Source of the DNA: JBBRCX01 sp038204465
GTDB taxonomy: Bacteria; Planctomycetota; Phycisphaerae; Tepidisphaerales; Tepidisphaeraceae
Direction: 5' to 3'
NCBI GenBank assembly: GCA_038204465.1
Contig: JBBRCX010000093.1
Location: 1-18,175 of the forward strand
DNA: 18,175 nt
Shown here: positions 1 to 7,385 of the stretch, piece after piece
Layout: each line of letters starts with the position of its first letter
How positions within the stretch are numbered: position 1 is the stretch's first letter
Program-made: the position numbers and the translations under genes
The notes under the pieces: model-generated
What the model was told of the DNA's origin: nothing
The model's database searches: none
Seen by the model: the letters and a program-made list of their open reading frames with translations, nothing else

Positions 1-30
1 GGCCCGTTCTCGCTACGCTTCGAACGGGCC
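1..30. repeat. Perfect inverted repeat at window edge
   Basis: Bases 1-9 (GGCCCGTTC) are the exact reverse complement of bases 22-30, leaving a 12-nt loop. No T-run follows on the plus strand, and the left side lies outside the window, so it could be a minus-strand terminator or one copy of a dispersed palindromic repeat. Only the pairing is seen; the role is unknown. Confidence 0.5.
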
Positions 31-88
31 GACCCCGCGTTTGCTATTTCACCCTCTGAGTCCACGGAATGGAACATACGAGGTCCAA

Positions 89-232
89 TTACTCCTTCGG
101 CTTGGCGCTGTCGACGCCGGTGTTGTACTCGTAATGGAGGATGCGGCCGTTGGGATAAGTCATGCTGGTCAGGCGGCTCTTGGAGTCGTTGCTGTAGGCG
201 TATTGTACCTTTGGCCTGGTGGTGGTGTTGAC
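89..232 (-). pseudogene. RHS/YD-repeat protein remnant (3' end)
   Basis: Reading the minus strand from 232 to a TAA at 89-91 gives about 47 residues ending in YPNGRILHYEYNTGVDSAK, preceded by YAYSNDSKSRLTSM. The pattern [TS]YPNGR-x2-HYEY is typical of RHS/YD repeats, which form large secreted or cell-wall beta-cage proteins. The frame has no start codon and meets an in-frame TGA near 270, so only a small C-terminal piece remains. It lies beside the duplicated palindromic element at 232-376, which may have replaced the upstream part. The repeat identification rests on the visible motif. The pseudogene status is inferred from the missing start and small size. Confidence 0.6.
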
Positions 233-376
233 CGCTTCACGCGGGCGCGGATTGAAACTTTTCCGGGGTCATGGGCGAGACGCCCGTGCTACTTCGCCCG
301 CTTTACGCGGGCGCGGGTTGAAACTTTTCCGGGGCCACGGGCGGGACGCCCGTGCTACGGTTGGCCGCTTCACGCG
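232..376. repeat. Tandem 66-bp element with CRISPR-like repeat ends
   Basis: Two adjacent copies (232-297 and 298-364) and the first 12 bases of a third (365-376). Each copy opens with a 27-nt block (232-258 and 298-324, two mismatches) that ends in TTGAAAC. In the second copy this block forms a stem CGCCCGC-TTTAC-GCGGGCG. Each then continues with a 34-nt block (three mismatches) holding the stem CACGGGCG-GGA-CGCCCGTG (336-354 in copy 2). The first block looks like the 3' half of a type I CRISPR repeat. The would-be spacers are near copies of each other, however, so a dispersed palindromic repeat that duplicated is more likely than an active array. No cas gene is in the window. Confidence 0.7.
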
Positions 377-591
377 TACTTTATGTTGGGATCGCGTTTG
401 CGGTTGGGGCGCGAGTGTGAGGCGCGTTTTTAACATCGCGGGGTGGTGAGCGGGTGGGTTGGGGGAGGAAAGCGTTGGGAGGCGGCGGCATTTCGCTGGG
501 GTGTGGATGGGTCGCGGCTGGAGACTGGGTGGAGTCTAATTGGTGATGGCGTGGGTTTGGGATGGTTCAGCGATGGGGCGGCGATGGGGGT
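377..591. other. Intergenic, no gene seen
   Basis: Between the duplicated element and the G-rich array I find no frame that reads like a protein. The open frames over this stretch are rich in Trp, Gly, Met and Arg from biased base composition. The stretch is strongly G-rich on the plus strand, and no RNA structure was recognised. Confidence 0.5.
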
Positions 592-632
592 GGGATGGGA
601 GCGGGATGGGCGCGGGATGGGAGCGGCATGGG
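592..632 (+). repeat. 11-bp G-rich tandem repeat, G-quadruplex candidate
   Basis: Three consecutive 11-bp units GGGATGGG(A/C)GC at 592-602, 603-613 and 614-624, then a partial fourth GGCATGGG at 625-632. This gives GGG runs spaced by 2-3 bases, which fits the general G-quadruplex pattern. Related GATGGGG sequence precedes it from about 570. It lies about 45 bp beyond the stop codon of the minus-strand hydrolase gene, so the transcript there would be C-rich. Confidence 0.65.
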
Positions 633-674
633 TTTTGGAGGTGGAATCGCGGGTGGAACGGGTTTGAGATGGGT

Positions 675-2027
675 TCAGACGTGGGGGAAACGCTGGGTGG
701 GGGGTTCGGCGAGGGCGGATTGGGCGTAGGGACGGCGGACGTTGGTGATCGGCTTCGCCTTCCTGGAGCGGGCGGCTTTGACGATGTCGGGCAGGGGCGG
801 GAATTGGGTCACCTGTTCCGGAACCTCGCAGCAGAAGCGCTGCCAGGGGATCCACTTTCGCATGACGAAACGGTTGTGCGTGAGGTCGCGGAAGCGGCTC
901 TGCTGGGTGATCGAGGTATCGTAGGCGGCGGTGTCGGGGCCGGCGTGACGGCAGGTGGCGCGGGGGAACGGCGCGTGGTCGGTGAGGACTCGGCGCATGT
1001 GATCGTAGCCGCGACCCCAGTTCTCGTGGCAAAGCTCGGCGAGGCGCGTGAAGCGGACGGCGGCGTCGGCGGCGTATTGCATGTCTTCGCTGCCGAGCGG
1101 CTTGCCGAGGCGCTCGAGATATTCCAGCCGGTTCGAGCGGAGGTAGGCGTTCATCTCGGGGCTCTCGAAATGTCCCTCGGTGCACCAGAGCGCGTGGTCC
1201 TTGAGACGGCGGAAGCCGACGCGGCGGAAGCTTTTTTCAATGACCACGCCATCGCCGGACGTGTCGGCCCAGATTTGTGAAGCGCGTCCCCAGGCGTAGA
1301 GCGTGTAGCGGGAGTAGAGGTCGACGAGATGCGCGACGTTCTTGGCGAAGCGCAGGAGTGGGAAGTGGAGGATGGGCCAGGTGTCTTCGATCGGCTCGTC
1401 GAGCCAGGTGCTGCAGGAGTTGCCGCAGCACATCGCGAGGCCCATTTCGTTCATGACGCCGCAGTGCTGGATGTAGCCGGTCCGGGGGCGGTCGACCTCG
1501 ATGCGCGTCTGGTTCTTCACGACCGATTTCAGTCCGCGATAGGGAGGAGGCGACCGGTGGCGATAGCCGCGCGGGCGCGGAACGTTGGCGCTGCTCTCGA
1601 CGTTGTGGGCGCCGAGGACACCGTCGGGGCCGACGAGCAGCACGCCGGAGCAATGCCCCGGTTCGACGGTTGGGTTGAGAGGGTGGTACCAGTTATCGAT
1701 CCATTCGCGATACTTCAGGTAATCGAAGAGCGCGGATTCGGACAGCGAACACTCGGCGCCTTTGGCGAAGCCGCGGAGGTAATCGAGGCGCTCGCCATAG
1801 AGATCTTCCAACTCGGGGAAGCGCGAGTAGTCGAGGGGGGTCTGGAGGCGCTGCATGATCTGCCGCGAGAGGGCCTGGCGGCTCATCGCGCCGAGCGTGT
1901 CGCGGACATAAGCGCCTTCGAGCAGCGCGCGGATCTCGTCCTGGACGGCCTGGCGATCGAGGTCCCTGGCAACGGCGACGCCGTCCTCGAAGGGGATGAT
2001 GGGAACGATTTTGAGGGTGAAAGCCAT
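675..2027 (-). CDS. C45-like Ntn-hydrolase (acyltransferase/amidohydrolase)
   Basis: A 450-residue protein resembling the peptidase C45 / acyl-coenzyme A:6-APA acyltransferase group of Ntn hydrolases, which self-cleave to expose a catalytic Cys and act on amide bonds. The core GHCSGVLLVGPDGVLGAHNVE (residues 124-144) holds the candidate nucleophile Cys126 and the downstream Asn142. A second family-like block, GVMNEMGLAM, is at 190-199. About 125 residues precede the Cys, which would be the released pro-segment, and the C-terminal third is longer than in typical members. No signal peptide is evident. The start ATG (2025-2027) has only a weak upstream CTGGA. It is monocistronic and divergent from the sigma gene. 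The substrate cannot be read from the sequence. A lysosomal/phospholipase-B-like Ntn hydrolase is the main alternative. Confidence 0.65.
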   Translation of the reverse strand: MAFTLKIVPIIPFEDGVAVARDLDRQAVQDEIRALLEGAYVRDTLGAMSRQALSRQIMQRLQTPLDYSRFPELEDLYGERLDYLRGFAKGAECSLSESALFDYLKYREWIDNWYHPLNPTVEPGHCSGVLLVGPDGVLGAHNVESSANVPRPRGYRHRSPPPYRGLKSVVKNQTRIEVDRPRTGYIQHCGVMNEMGLAMCCGNSCSTWLDEPIEDTWPILHFPLLRFAKNVAHLVDLYSRYTLYAWGRASQIWADTSGDGVVIEKSFRRVGFRRLKDHALWCTEGHFESPEMNAYLRSNRLEYLERLGKPLGSEDMQYAADAAVRFTRLAELCHENWGRGYDHMRRVLTDHAPFPRATCRHAGPDTAAYDTSITQQSRFRDLTHNRFVMRKWIPWQRFCCEVPEQVTQFPPLPDIVKAARSRKAKPITNVRRPYAQSALAEPPTQRFPHV

Positions 2028-2188
2028 GGGGGTTCCAGGCGTCGATCATCGCGTGGTCGGAGTGATGGTTTGGAACAGACCGCGCGGGGGCGACATGCGT
2101 GAGAGGACGTACGACATCATTTCAGGAGAATACCGCTGCGAACGGGTTGTGTTCAACGGCGATCGGGAATGCAGGTAAGTGATTGGGC

Positions 2189-2204
2189 ACCGCAACTTTG
2201 CGGT
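2189..2204. promoter_or_regulatory. Palindrome upstream of sigma gene
   Basis: ACCGCAA-CT-TTGCGGT is a perfect 7-bp inverted repeat with a 2-nt spacer. It lies in the 279-bp divergent region between the C45-like gene and the ECF sigma gene, about 105 bp before the sigma start. It may be an operator or a short hairpin. The regulator is unknown, and I could not assign -35/-10 boxes around it. Confidence 0.4.
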
Positions 2205-2306
2205 ACGATCCCGGTAGAGTGCCCGGCGCCTTTGTCGAAAGAGCCTTATCTTGGCGGTGGATGGCCCGCTGTGGGGCAATAAACCGCTGCCGCGGGCGTT
2301 AAAACA

Positions 2307-2906
2307 ATGACGGCCGAAGCGAACCTCAGCACCGATGTCACGACCGCGCGCGGGGAGGAACCCGGCGACGTGAGCGATGAGGCCTTGGTCGCGCGGCTCA
2401 AGGGAGGCGACATCGACGCCGGCGAGGTGCTGGCCCGACGCTACTTCGAGCCATTGATGAGATATCTGCAGCGGCTCGCGGGGCAACAGACCGCGGAAGA
2501 GCTGCACCAGCAGACGTGGGTGAGCGTATTGGATCATCTGGGGAAGTTCGAGGCGGCGGCGGCAGCGGGGGGCTTCAAGGCGTGGCTGTTTCGGATCGCG
2601 ACGAACAAGGCGAACGACCATTGGCGATCGCGCAGCCGGGAGAGAACCGCGAAGGAGGGGCTGAAGCTGGTGAAGGAGGAGCCGCTTTCGGATGCGAGTT
2701 TTCGGCTGGAGGGAGCGGAGGAGGAGCAGAAGCTGAAGCGGGCGATGGAGCGCCTGCCGGAGAACCAGCGGCAGATATTGATGCTGCGGTACTACAGCGA
2801 CCTGAAGTTTGTGGAGATCGCGCAGGTGCTGGGATGCCCGCTGAACACCGCGCTGGGCCGCGTGCATAAGGCGCTGATAAAATTGCGACAGATGATGGAC
2901 GAGTGA
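2307..2906 (+). CDS. ECF (sigma-70 family) RNA polymerase sigma factor
   Basis: A 199-residue extracytoplasmic-function sigma factor that would direct RNA polymerase to a stress or envelope regulon. Residues about 42-112 match sigma region 2, including the YFEPLMRYLQRL helix and the WLFRIATNKANDHWR helix. Residues about 146-197 match region 4, starting LPENQRQILMLRYYSDL and followed by a helix-turn-helix around EIAQVLGCPLNTALGRVHKAL. Region 3 is absent, as expected for ECF factors. The stop overlaps the next gene's start by 4 nt (GTGA), so the two are probably translationally coupled. The ATG at 2307 lacks a clear Shine-Dalgarno. The N-terminal 25 residues are low in structure and may vary among relatives. 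Confidence 0.9.
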   Translation: MTAEANLSTDVTTARGEEPGDVSDEALVARLKGGDIDAGEVLARRYFEPLMRYLQRLAGQQTAEELHQQTWVSVLDHLGKFEAAAAAGGFKAWLFRIATNKANDHWRSRSRERTAKEGLKLVKEEPLSDASFRLEGAEEEQKLKRAMERLPENQRQILMLRYYSDLKFVEIAQVLGCPLNTALGRVHKALIKLRQMMDE

Positions 2907-2917
2907 CGAGTGACGAG
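2898..2917 (+). repeat. 7-bp tandem repeat at sigma/anti-sigma junction
   Basis: GACGAGT occurs twice and then as GACGAG (2898-2904, 2905-2911, 2912-2917), spanning the sigma stop (2904-2906) and the downstream GTG start (2903-2905). A second GTG lies in the next unit at 2910. Because 7 is not a multiple of 3, gain or loss of a unit would change the stop/start overlap. Confidence 0.6.
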
Positions 2918-3532
2918 ACGGAAGCAAGAGTGGCAAGCCAGCTCCAGCAACTCGAGAACAACGAAGCGATCCTGCTGATGTACCTGGCGGGCGAACTGTC
3001 GGGGGAGGACCGCGCGGAGGTCGAGCAGTTGCTGGCTTCCGATGCGGGCTTGCGGGAGGAGGCGGCGCGGCTGAGCGACGTGCAGGGGAAGGTGTCGCAG
3101 TGGCTGGCGCACAGCGATGGCTCGCTGCCGCTGGTGGTTTCGGAAGCGGTCGCGGTGAGGAATGTGCTGCGGGCGGCGCGGGAGTGGAAGCTGCGCGGGA
3201 TGCCGGCGGCGCGAGAGCCGGTCAAGTCGAAGCTGCTGTTTCCCTGGTGGGCATATCCATCGTCAGCGGCGGCCGCGATCCTGCTTTGCTTCCTTGTGTG
3301 GTGGGGTGCGCAGCCCGACCGTAATGGGCCGTACCTTGCGGTCGATACTCCTCCTCGCGTGGTCGACGATCGCCTGACACCCGATGAGATGGCCGATCGG
3401 CTGCAGGCTTCGATCGATTTGCTCGACGTCGCGGACGGCGAGCCATTGGCGGTGTCGCAGAGCGGCGAAGATTTGTGGTCTTCCTTCGCCGTGGCCGAAT
3501 CCGAAGTGACAGGACAAGATGAAATACGCTAG
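2903..3532 (+). CDS. Single-pass membrane protein, probable anti-sigma factor
   Basis: A 209-residue protein that starts at a GTG overlapping the sigma stop. Residues about 18-65 form a charged helical segment (EAILLMYLAGELSGEDRAEVE) like the N-terminus of zinc-finger-type anti-sigma factors, but the HxxxCxxC zinc site is missing. One hydrophobic segment, about 111-136 (LLFPWWAYPSSAAAAILLCF onward), predicts an N-in single-pass topology with a short acidic outer domain. Position and topology suggest that it holds the ECF factor at the membrane. That role is inferred, not shown by a conserved motif. Its last 14 nt overlap the next gene. Confidence 0.7.
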   Translation: MTSDETEARVASQLQQLENNEAILLMYLAGELSGEDRAEVEQLLASDAGLREEAARLSDVQGKVSQWLAHSDGSLPLVVSEAVAVRNVLRAAREWKLRGMPAAREPVKSKLLFPWWAYPSSAAAAILLCFLVWWGAQPDRNGPYLAVDTPPRVVDDRLTPDEMADRLQASIDLLDVADGEPLAVSQSGEDLWSSFAVAESEVTGQDEIR

Positions 3533-4166
3533 GGCGCTTGCCCTTTCCTTTTGCCTGATCTCGGCGATAGCCGCTGCGCAGACCACCGGTGACTCGCCCT
3601 CCGAGGAGGGCGGCCCAGGGATGATGCGCCGCGGGGGCGGTATGCGCGAGTGGCGCTTCGGGCACCGTCCCATGAACGACCCGGAGCCGACTGATGAACA
3701 GTGGAACGAGGCCGCCGAGTTCATGAAGAACAAGTCGCCCAAGCGCTGGGAAGCATTCGCGGCGATGCCGGAGGACCGGCGGGACATGCTTCGAAGGATG
3801 ATCTACCGGCGTTATGAGGGCCTGCGATCGCTGGAGAAGAGCGACGCGGAGATGTATCAATTGAAGATGCAGCAGATGCAGGTGGACGACGAGTTGTTCG
3901 GGCTGGCAGCCGCGTTGCGGAACGCCGACGATCAGGAGGGGGTGGCCGAGAAGCTCAACAAGCGCGTCGCGGACAAGGTCGATCTGGAACTGAAGGAACG
4001 TGAGCTTCGATTGAAGTCAATGCAGAAGGCGCTGGACGACGACCGTTCGCACAAGGACGAGTTGATCAAGAAGCGGCTCGAGCAAGTCCGCAGCGGGCGA
4101 TTCCTGAAGGGGCCGCACTTCGGACATCCACCTGCCACGCAGAGCACGACCGGCGAGTCGGACTGA
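3519..4166 (+). CDS. Exported Spy/CpxP-like helical protein
   Basis: A 215-residue protein with a Sec signal peptide (MKYARALALSFCLISAIAAA, likely cleaved near residue 20). A Gly/Met/Arg-rich linker follows, then a long charged helical region (about 55-195) with heptad-like character. The layout resembles periplasmic Spy/CpxP/ZraP-type chaperone or metal-sensing proteins, although no clear LTxxQ motif is present. The ATG at 3519 has AGGA at 3511-3514 and overlaps the end of the upstream membrane protein. The three genes therefore form one operon, which fits an envelope-stress circuit. The C-terminal 20 residues are Thr/Ser/Pro-rich and probably disordered. Confidence 0.65.
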   Translation: MKYARALALSFCLISAIAAAQTTGDSPSEEGGPGMMRRGGGMREWRFGHRPMNDPEPTDEQWNEAAEFMKNKSPKRWEAFAAMPEDRRDMLRRMIYRRYEGLRSLEKSDAEMYQLKMQQMQVDDELFGLAAALRNADDQEGVAEKLNKRVADKVDLELKERELRLKSMQKALDDDRSHKDELIKKRLEQVRSGRFLKGPHFGHPPATQSTTGESD

Positions 4167-4200
4167 CGTCTTGATTGACGGCCGTGTCCGGCCGCAGAGC

Positions 4201-4238
4201 GCAAACAAAAACAGGGTCGCCCCCTCCGAGGCGACCCT
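4201..4238 (-). terminator. Intrinsic terminator of the HTH-receiver gene
   Basis: AGGGTCGCC (4213-4221) pairs perfectly with GGCGACCCT (4230-4238) around an 8-nt loop. Read on the minus strand, the hairpin is followed by TGTTTTTGTTTGC (4212-4200), a good U-tract. It lies 31 nt beyond the stop of the minus-strand regulator and 47 nt past the stop of the plus-strand operon, so the stem may also slow plus-strand transcripts. Confidence 0.8.
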
Positions 4239-4268
4239 TGCGCATCCATGCGAAACTCTTCTGATTAA

Positions 4269-4853
4269 TTAGTAGACGACGGCCATCGCGTCCTCGACGG
4301 CTTCGATCACCTGCCGCACATGGAAGGGCTTGCGAAGGAACCCGTCGAACCCGCCGGCGAGCAGCCCCGTGGCTTCCTGGTCGGAGAGCTTGCCGCTCAT
4401 GGCGATGACCTTGGTGAGCTGCAGGTCGGAGCTCTTCTTGACCTGGCGCGCGACTTCGGGCGCGTCGATGTCGGACAGGTGCATGTCGAGCAGGATGACG
4501 TGGGGGCGGAACTTTTCGGCGGTGACGCCGGCGGCGAACCCGCCCTTGGCGACTTCCACCTCGTACTTCGCCTCGTCCTCGAGAATCTTCTCGAGAACTT
4601 CGACGATGTCCTGCTCGTCATCGACGATCAGCACACGCGTGCACCCGGTCATGAGCCCATTGAGCGGCATGCCATGCTGCTTCATGAAGCGGATGAGCTG
4701 GTTCAACGGAATGCGCCGGTCCTTGCTGCCGGGGATCCGGTAGCCATGCAGGGCGCCCGAATCGAACCATTTGCTGACGGTGCGCGGCGCGACGCTACAG
4801 ATCTTCGCGACTTCCCCGGTCGTCAAAACGTCCTTCACCTTGGTGGCACTCAT
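4269..4853 (-). CDS. HTH (excisionase/MerR-like)-receiver response regulator
   Basis: A 194-residue protein with DNA binding at the N-terminus and a receiver domain at the C-terminus, the reverse of the common order. Residues 10-60 (LTTGEVAKICSVAPRTVSKW, then the wing RIPGSKDRRIPL) form an excisionase/MerR-type winged helix. Residues about 72-190 form a REC domain with acidic pair Asp78-Asp79, phospho-acceptor Asp123 (LLDMHLSD), Ser153 and Lys175 (RKPF). It should respond to a histidine kinase, but none is nearby. The start ATG has AGGAG at 4862-4866, 8 nt upstream. It is transcribed alone and ended by a strong terminator. Confidence 0.88.
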   Translation of the reverse strand: MSATKVKDVLTTGEVAKICSVAPRTVSKWFDSGALHGYRIPGSKDRRIPLNQLIRFMKQHGMPLNGLMTGCTRVLIVDDEQDIVEVLEKILEDEAKYEVEVAKGGFAAGVTAEKFRPHVILLDMHLSDIDAPEVARQVKKSSDLQLTKVIAMSGKLSDQEATGLLAGGFDGFLRKPFHVRQVIEAVEDAMAVVY

Positions 4854-4927
4854 TGCATTTTCTCCTGTGGGCTATTCGGCGACCTGGCACCGAATGGCGC
4901 CTCCTCCGGTCGCTTGATTCACCCTGG

Positions 4928-4950
4928 GAACGGCCGGCGAATTGCCGTTC
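4928..4950. promoter_or_regulatory. Hairpin in the regulator/ilvD divergent region
   Basis: GAACGGC (4928-4934) pairs exactly with GCCGTTC (4944-4950) across a 9-nt loop. It sits about 75 bp upstream of the minus-strand regulator start, within the 330-bp gap to ilvD. The rest of the gap shows no open frame that reads like a protein and no promoter I would defend. Confidence 0.3.
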
Positions 4951-5183
4951 GACACTGTCTATATCGACTGGCCGCCTGGAAGCTTTAGAACGCATGCGCA
5001 GTTTTTGCCGCACGGGCGGGAATGCTGAAAAATCAGTCGTTATCAGATGATTCGGCAGGTAAAGGCAGCCCGATTTCACGTCCGCTAACCGGCGCCGCAG
5101 CGGCAGCAGGCGATTGGATCGCCGTTGGATTTTGCCGCTTGCGTCATTAGTGTAGCGGTCCTCGATTTCCCGGAGCATTCAGC

Positions 5184-6860
5184 ATGAACCGTCCGCGCAG
5201 CACTGTCGTCACTGAAGGTAATCAACGGGCCCCGCAACGGGCGTTCTTTCGTTCGATGGGCCTGACCGACGAGGACATTCATAAGCCGTGGGTCGGCGTG
5301 GCCAGCACGTGGAACGAGGCGACGCCGTGCAACCTCACGCTCGACCGGCAGGCCAAGGCGGCTAAGGAAGGCGTGAAGGCGGCCGGGGGCACGCCGCGCG
5401 AGTTCGTCACCATCGCGGTGAGCGATGGAATCGCGATGGGTCACGAAGGGATGAAGGCGTCGCTGGTGAGCCGGGAAATCATCGCCGACTCGATCGAGTT
5501 GATGATGCACGCGCACGGCTACGATGCGCTGGTGGGCCTGGCCGGGTGCGACAAGAGCCTGCCGGGAACGCTGATGGCGATGGCCCGCCTGGATCTGCCC
5601 TCGATCTTCCTGTACGGCGGCACCATTCTCCCGGGAAAGTTCAAGGGCCGCGACGTCACCATCCAGGACGTGTATGAAGCGGTTGGCGCCAATTCCGCCG
5701 GCAAGATGAGCGATGCGGACCTTTATGAGATGGAGTGCAACGCGTGTCCATCGGCGGGATCGTGCGGCGGACAGTTCACGGCGAACACGATGGCGTGTGT
5801 CGCTGAAGCGATCGGGATGGCGCTGCCCGGGAGCGGCTCGCCTCCCGCAGTCGACACGCAGCGCGACGCCTACGCGGTCGAGTGCGGCAAACAGGTGATG
5901 ACGCTGCTGGAGAAGGACGTGCGGCCGCTGCAGATCATGACGCGCGAGGCATTTGAGAACGCGATCGCGATCGTCGCCGCCACCGGGGGGTCGACCAACG
6001 CGGCGCTGCATCTGCCGGCGCTGGCGCACGAATGCGGAGTGAAGCTGTCATTGGATGACATCGACCGCATCAGCCGCCGCACCCCGATCATCGCGGACCT
6101 GAAGCCCTTTGGACGTTACACGGCGCTGGATGTGTTCAACGCGGGCGGCATCCCGGCGATCATGAAGTCGCTGCTCGACGAAAAGCTGCTGCACGCCGAT
6201 TGCCTTACCTGCACCGGCAAAACGATTCGCGAAAATCTGGCCGGCGTGAAGCTGCGGGAAGATCAGAACGTGATCGTGCCGGTGAGCCGGGCGTTCGAGA
6301 AAACGGGCGGCCTGCACATCCTGCGGGGGAACCTTTCGCCCGACGGTTGCGTGATCAAGACGGCGGGGGTGAAGAAGCTGCAGCACCGCGGGCCCGCGCG
6401 CATCTTCAACAGCGAGGAGGAGTGCATGGCCGCGGTGCAGTCCCGGCAGGTGCAGAAGGGCGATTCCGTCATCATCCGCTACGAAGGCCCGCGCGGGGGA
6501 CCGGGGATGCGCGAGATGCTCGGTGTCACCGCGGCGATCGTCGGACAGGGGCTCGGCTACGACGTCTGCCTGCTCACGGACGGGCGCTTCAGCGGCGCAA
6601 CGCGCGGCTTGATGGTTGGCCACATCGGGCCGGAAGCTTACGTCGGCGGGCCGATCGGATTGCTCCACGAGGGCGACATGGTCAGCATCGACGCGGAGAA
6701 GGGGACGATCAACGCCGAGCTGAGCGAGCAGGAACTGGCCAAGCGAAAGAAAGAGTGGAAGCAGCCGCCACCGCGCTATCCCCGCGGCGCGCTGGCGAAA
6801 TATGCGAAGATCGTCGGGCCCGCGTGCTACGGAGCAGTGACCCATGCCGGCCGGGAGTGA
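5184..6860 (+). CDS. ilvD: Dihydroxy-acid dehydratase
   Basis: A full-length 558-residue IlvD/Edd family enzyme. It dehydrates 2,3-dihydroxy-isovalerate and 2,3-dihydroxy-3-methylvalerate to 2-oxo acids in valine, leucine and isoleucine synthesis, in the cytoplasm. Visible cluster ligands are Cys49 (NEATPCN), Cys122 (AGCDKSLPG) and Cys194 (CPSAGSCGGQFTANTM). This three-Cys pattern fits the iron-sulfur dehydratases. The C-terminal block TDGRFSGATRGLMVGHI is intact. GGAG lies at 5172-5175, 8 nt before the ATG. No other branched-chain gene is in the window. Edd (6-phosphogluconate dehydratase) is unlikely given the IlvD-like length and motifs. Confidence 0.96.
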   Translation: MNRPRSTVVTEGNQRAPQRAFFRSMGLTDEDIHKPWVGVASTWNEATPCNLTLDRQAKAAKEGVKAAGGTPREFVTIAVSDGIAMGHEGMKASLVSREIIADSIELMMHAHGYDALVGLAGCDKSLPGTLMAMARLDLPSIFLYGGTILPGKFKGRDVTIQDVYEAVGANSAGKMSDADLYEMECNACPSAGSCGGQFTANTMACVAEAIGMALPGSGSPPAVDTQRDAYAVECGKQVMTLLEKDVRPLQIMTREAFENAIAIVAATGGSTNAALHLPALAHECGVKLSLDDIDRISRRTPIIADLKPFGRYTALDVFNAGGIPAIMKSLLDEKLLHADCLTCTGKTIRENLAGVKLREDQNVIVPVSRAFEKTGGLHILRGNLSPDGCVIKTAGVKKLQHRGPARIFNSEEECMAAVQSRQVQKGDSVIIRYEGPRGGPGMREMLGVTAAIVGQGLGYDVCLLTDGRFSGATRGLMVGHIGPEAYVGGPIGLLHEGDMVSIDAEKGTINAELSEQELAKRKKEWKQPPPRYPRGALAKYAKIVGPACYGAVTHAGRE

Positions 6861-6863
6861 CGC

Positions 6864-7385
6864 GTGTCATCGAGCGACGAATCCTTAGGTGAAGCGTTCG
6901 TCGCCGAGGCGGTACACACGCTGCGCAATGCGCTGGGGAAGATCGAGCACTGTCTGAATCAACTCGGCGATGCTGACGTTCACTGGCGCGCCCGGAGCTC
7001 GCAGAACAGCATCAGCAACATCATCCTGCACCTGTGCGGCAATGTGCGGCAGTGGATCGTATCGGGCATCGGCGGTGAGCCCGACAGGCGCGAGCGGGCG
7101 AAGGAGTTTTCCGATCGCTCACCGCTGACGCGAGCTGAATTGCTGGAACGGCTGGGTGCAACGGTAGCAGCGGCCTGTGATGTCCTGGCAAAGGTCTCGC
7201 CGCGCAAGCTGTTGGAGAAGCGGCGCATCCAGAGCTTCGAGGTGACCGGAGTCAGTGCGCTGATGGATTGTGTCAGCCACTTCGTCGGCCACACGCACCA
7301 GATCGTCTATATCACTCGGCTGCGGGTTGGCGATCGCTACCAGTTTCAGTTCGTTCCAAAGGGCGCAGAGCAGGGCGCACCTTGA
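6864..7385 (+). CDS. DinB-like / DUF1572 protein
   Basis: A 173-residue predicted four-helix DinB-fold protein of the DUF1572 type. Candidate metal ligands are His56 in ILHLCGN and His139/His143 in SHFVGHTHQIVYITRL, the usual His triad of the superfamily. Members include putative metal-dependent thiol-transferases, but the reaction of this subfamily is unknown. It begins at a GTG only 3 nt after the ilvD stop, with GGGAG at 6853-6857, so it is probably cotranscribed with ilvD. A functional link to branched-chain synthesis is not implied by the sequence. Confidence 0.8.
   Translation: MSSSDESLGEAFVAEAVHTLRNALGKIEHCLNQLGDADVHWRARSSQNSISNIILHLCGNVRQWIVSGIGGEPDRRERAKEFSDRSPLTRAELLERLGATVAAACDVLAKVSPRKLLEKRRIQSFEVTGVSALMDCVSHFVGHTHQIVYITRLRVGDRYQFQFVPKGAEQGAP

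Noticed and set aside
232..376. Functional CRISPR array
   Set aside because: The supposed spacers are near-identical and palindromic, the third repeat is incomplete, and no cas genes are present.
540..1280. Long plus-strand open frame opposite the C45-like gene
   Set aside because: Gly/Val/Ala-rich antisense shadow of a well-supported minus-strand gene.
2046..2936. Long minus-strand open frame opposite the sigma gene
   Set aside because: Composition is Arg/Leu/Gln-biased, and it covers a clear ECF sigma factor on the other strand.
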